Source of the DNA: Litoditis marina
Taxonomy: Eukaryota > Nematoda > Chromadorea > Rhabditida > Rhabditidae
Reading direction: 5' to 3'
Assembly: GCA_964036275.1 (NCBI GenBank)
Contig: OZ038434.1
Coordinates: forward strand, 22,185,879-22,249,878
Length of the DNA stretch: 64,000 nt
Both the position numbers and the translations under genes were made by a program. Shown piece by piece: positions 62,801-64,000 of the stretch. Below the pieces are notes generated by a model. That model was not told the origin of the DNA. It saw nothing but the letters and a program-made list of their open reading frames with translations, and made no database searches. Numbering within the stretch: position 1 is the stretch's first letter; each line of letters starts with the position of its first letter.

Positions 62801-64000
62801 TAATTGAGTGGCGGTGCTAACCAAAAACACCCCCAAGTTGACGTGAATGGAGTTGCGATTTTCGCCCTACGTGGGATTTAGTGTTCAAACTTGGTATTTT
62901 TGAACTCCTCTCATGTGGAGAAACTCAAAAATGTTCATCTTATTTGCATAAGTTGAAACAGTCCCGAAATAATTGAGTGGCGGTGCTAACCAAAAACACC
63001 CCCAAATTGACGTGAATGGAGTTGCGATTTTTGCCCTAAGTGAGATTTAGTGTTCAAACTTGGTATTTTTGAACTCCCCTCATGTGTAGAAACTCAAAAA
63101 TGTTTATCTTATTAGCATAAGTTGAAACAGTCCCGAAATAATTGAGTGGCGGTGCTAACCAAAAACACCCCCAAATTGACGTGAATGGAGTTGCGATTTT
63201 CGCCCTACGTGAGATTTAGTATTCAAACTTGGTATTTTTGAACTCCTCTTATGTGTAGAAACTCAAAAATGTTCATCTTATTTGCATAAGTTGTAACAGT
63301 CCCGAAATAATTGAGTGGCGGTGCTAACCGAAAACACCCCCAAATTGACGTGAATGGAGTTGCGATTTTCGCCCTACGTGAGATTTAGTGTTCAAACTTG
63401 GTATTTTTGAACTCCCCTCGTGTGTAGAAACTCAAAAATGTTTATCTTATTTGCATAAGTTGAAACAGTCCCGAAATAATTGAGTGGCCGTGCTAACCAA
63501 AAACACCCCCTAGTTGACGTGAATGGAGTTGCGATTTTCCCCCTACGTGGGATTTAGTGTTCAAACTTGGTATTTTTGAACTCCTCTCATGTGTAGAAAC
63601 TCAAAAATGTTCATCTTATTTGCATAAGTTGAAACAGTCCCGAAATAATTGAGTGGCGGTGCTAACCAAAAACACCCCCAAGTTGACGTGAATGGAGTTG
63701 CGATTTTCGCCCTACGTGGGATTTAGTGTTCAAACTTGGTATTTTCTGAACTCCTCTCATGTGTAGAAACTCAAAAATGTTCATCTTATTTGCATAAGTT
63801 GAAACAGTCCCGAAATAATTGAGTGGCGGTGCTAACCAAAAACACCCCCAAATTGACGTGAATGGAGTTGCGATTTTCGCCCTACGTGGGATTTAGTGTT
63901 CAAACTTGGTATTTTTGAACTCCTCTCATGTGTAGAAACTTAAAAATGTTCATCTTATTAGCATAAGTTGAAACAGTCCCGAAATAATTGAGTGGCGGTG
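59896..64000 (+). repeat. Satellite 2 array continued, about 24 monomers
   Basis: Same monomer and orientation as the left array, starting mid-monomer at TATTTGCATAAG and running off the right edge of the window. It carries variants GGTATTTTCTGAAC (61201, 61541, 62726, 63740), CATGTGGAGAAAC (61729, 62914) and GTGGGGTTAAGTG (61517, 62701). The first two are otherwise found at about 27.7-30.6 kb. No gene is seen. Confidence 0.95.

Noticed and set aside
16836..64000. Known alpha-type or other named satellite
   Set aside because: The length is close to the 171 bp of primate alpha satellite, but the sequence shares nothing recognisable with it apart from the CENP-B-like motif.

Overview
This 64 kb window has no protein-coding gene I can support. 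It is almost wholly tandem repeat DNA of eukaryotic type. The evidence for a eukaryote is long satellite arrays with higher-order structure, SINE-like elements with tRNA-type A and B boxes and an ATT-rich tail, and AATAAA in the SINE body. I could not identify the species. An invertebrate animal is my guess, without proof.

Layout. (1) 1-16835: satellite 1, a GGACA/TGTCC-rich repeat of 99-bp units mixed with shorter 61-bp units. It includes a 5,652-bp tandem duplication (about 520-11822) and smaller duplications of 1,531, 853 and 160 bp. (2) 15006-16658: inside the end of satellite 1, three copies of one tRNA-headed SINE-like element (two full at 239 bp, one truncated) lie in an inverted-repeat arrangement with reversed satellite 1 between them. 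All share the same insertion junction, so one insertion was later copied and inverted. (3) 16836-57751: satellite 2, a 169-bp monomer in about 240 head-to-tail copies, all in the same orientation, with several layers of higher-order repeats. (4) 57752-59895: a block of seven 292-305-bp units, each carrying a tRNA-like segment on the minus strand, set inside one satellite 2 monomer. (5) 59896-64000: satellite 2 continues in the same phase and orientation for about 24 more monomers.

There is no gene network to describe. The pieces could relate structurally. Satellite 2 has nucleosome-scale monomers and a motif matching 8 of 9 core positions of the CENP-B box in many monomers, so it is a candidate centromeric or pericentromeric satellite. 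Satellite 1 consists largely of short inverted repeats that could fold as hairpins. Both arrays have been invaded by tRNA-derived elements that were then amplified with or within the satellites. The long reading frames in satellite 1 exist because 99 is divisible by three; I do not regard them as genes.

Unit lengths and spacings were counted by hand. Copy numbers and block edges are approximate where marked.
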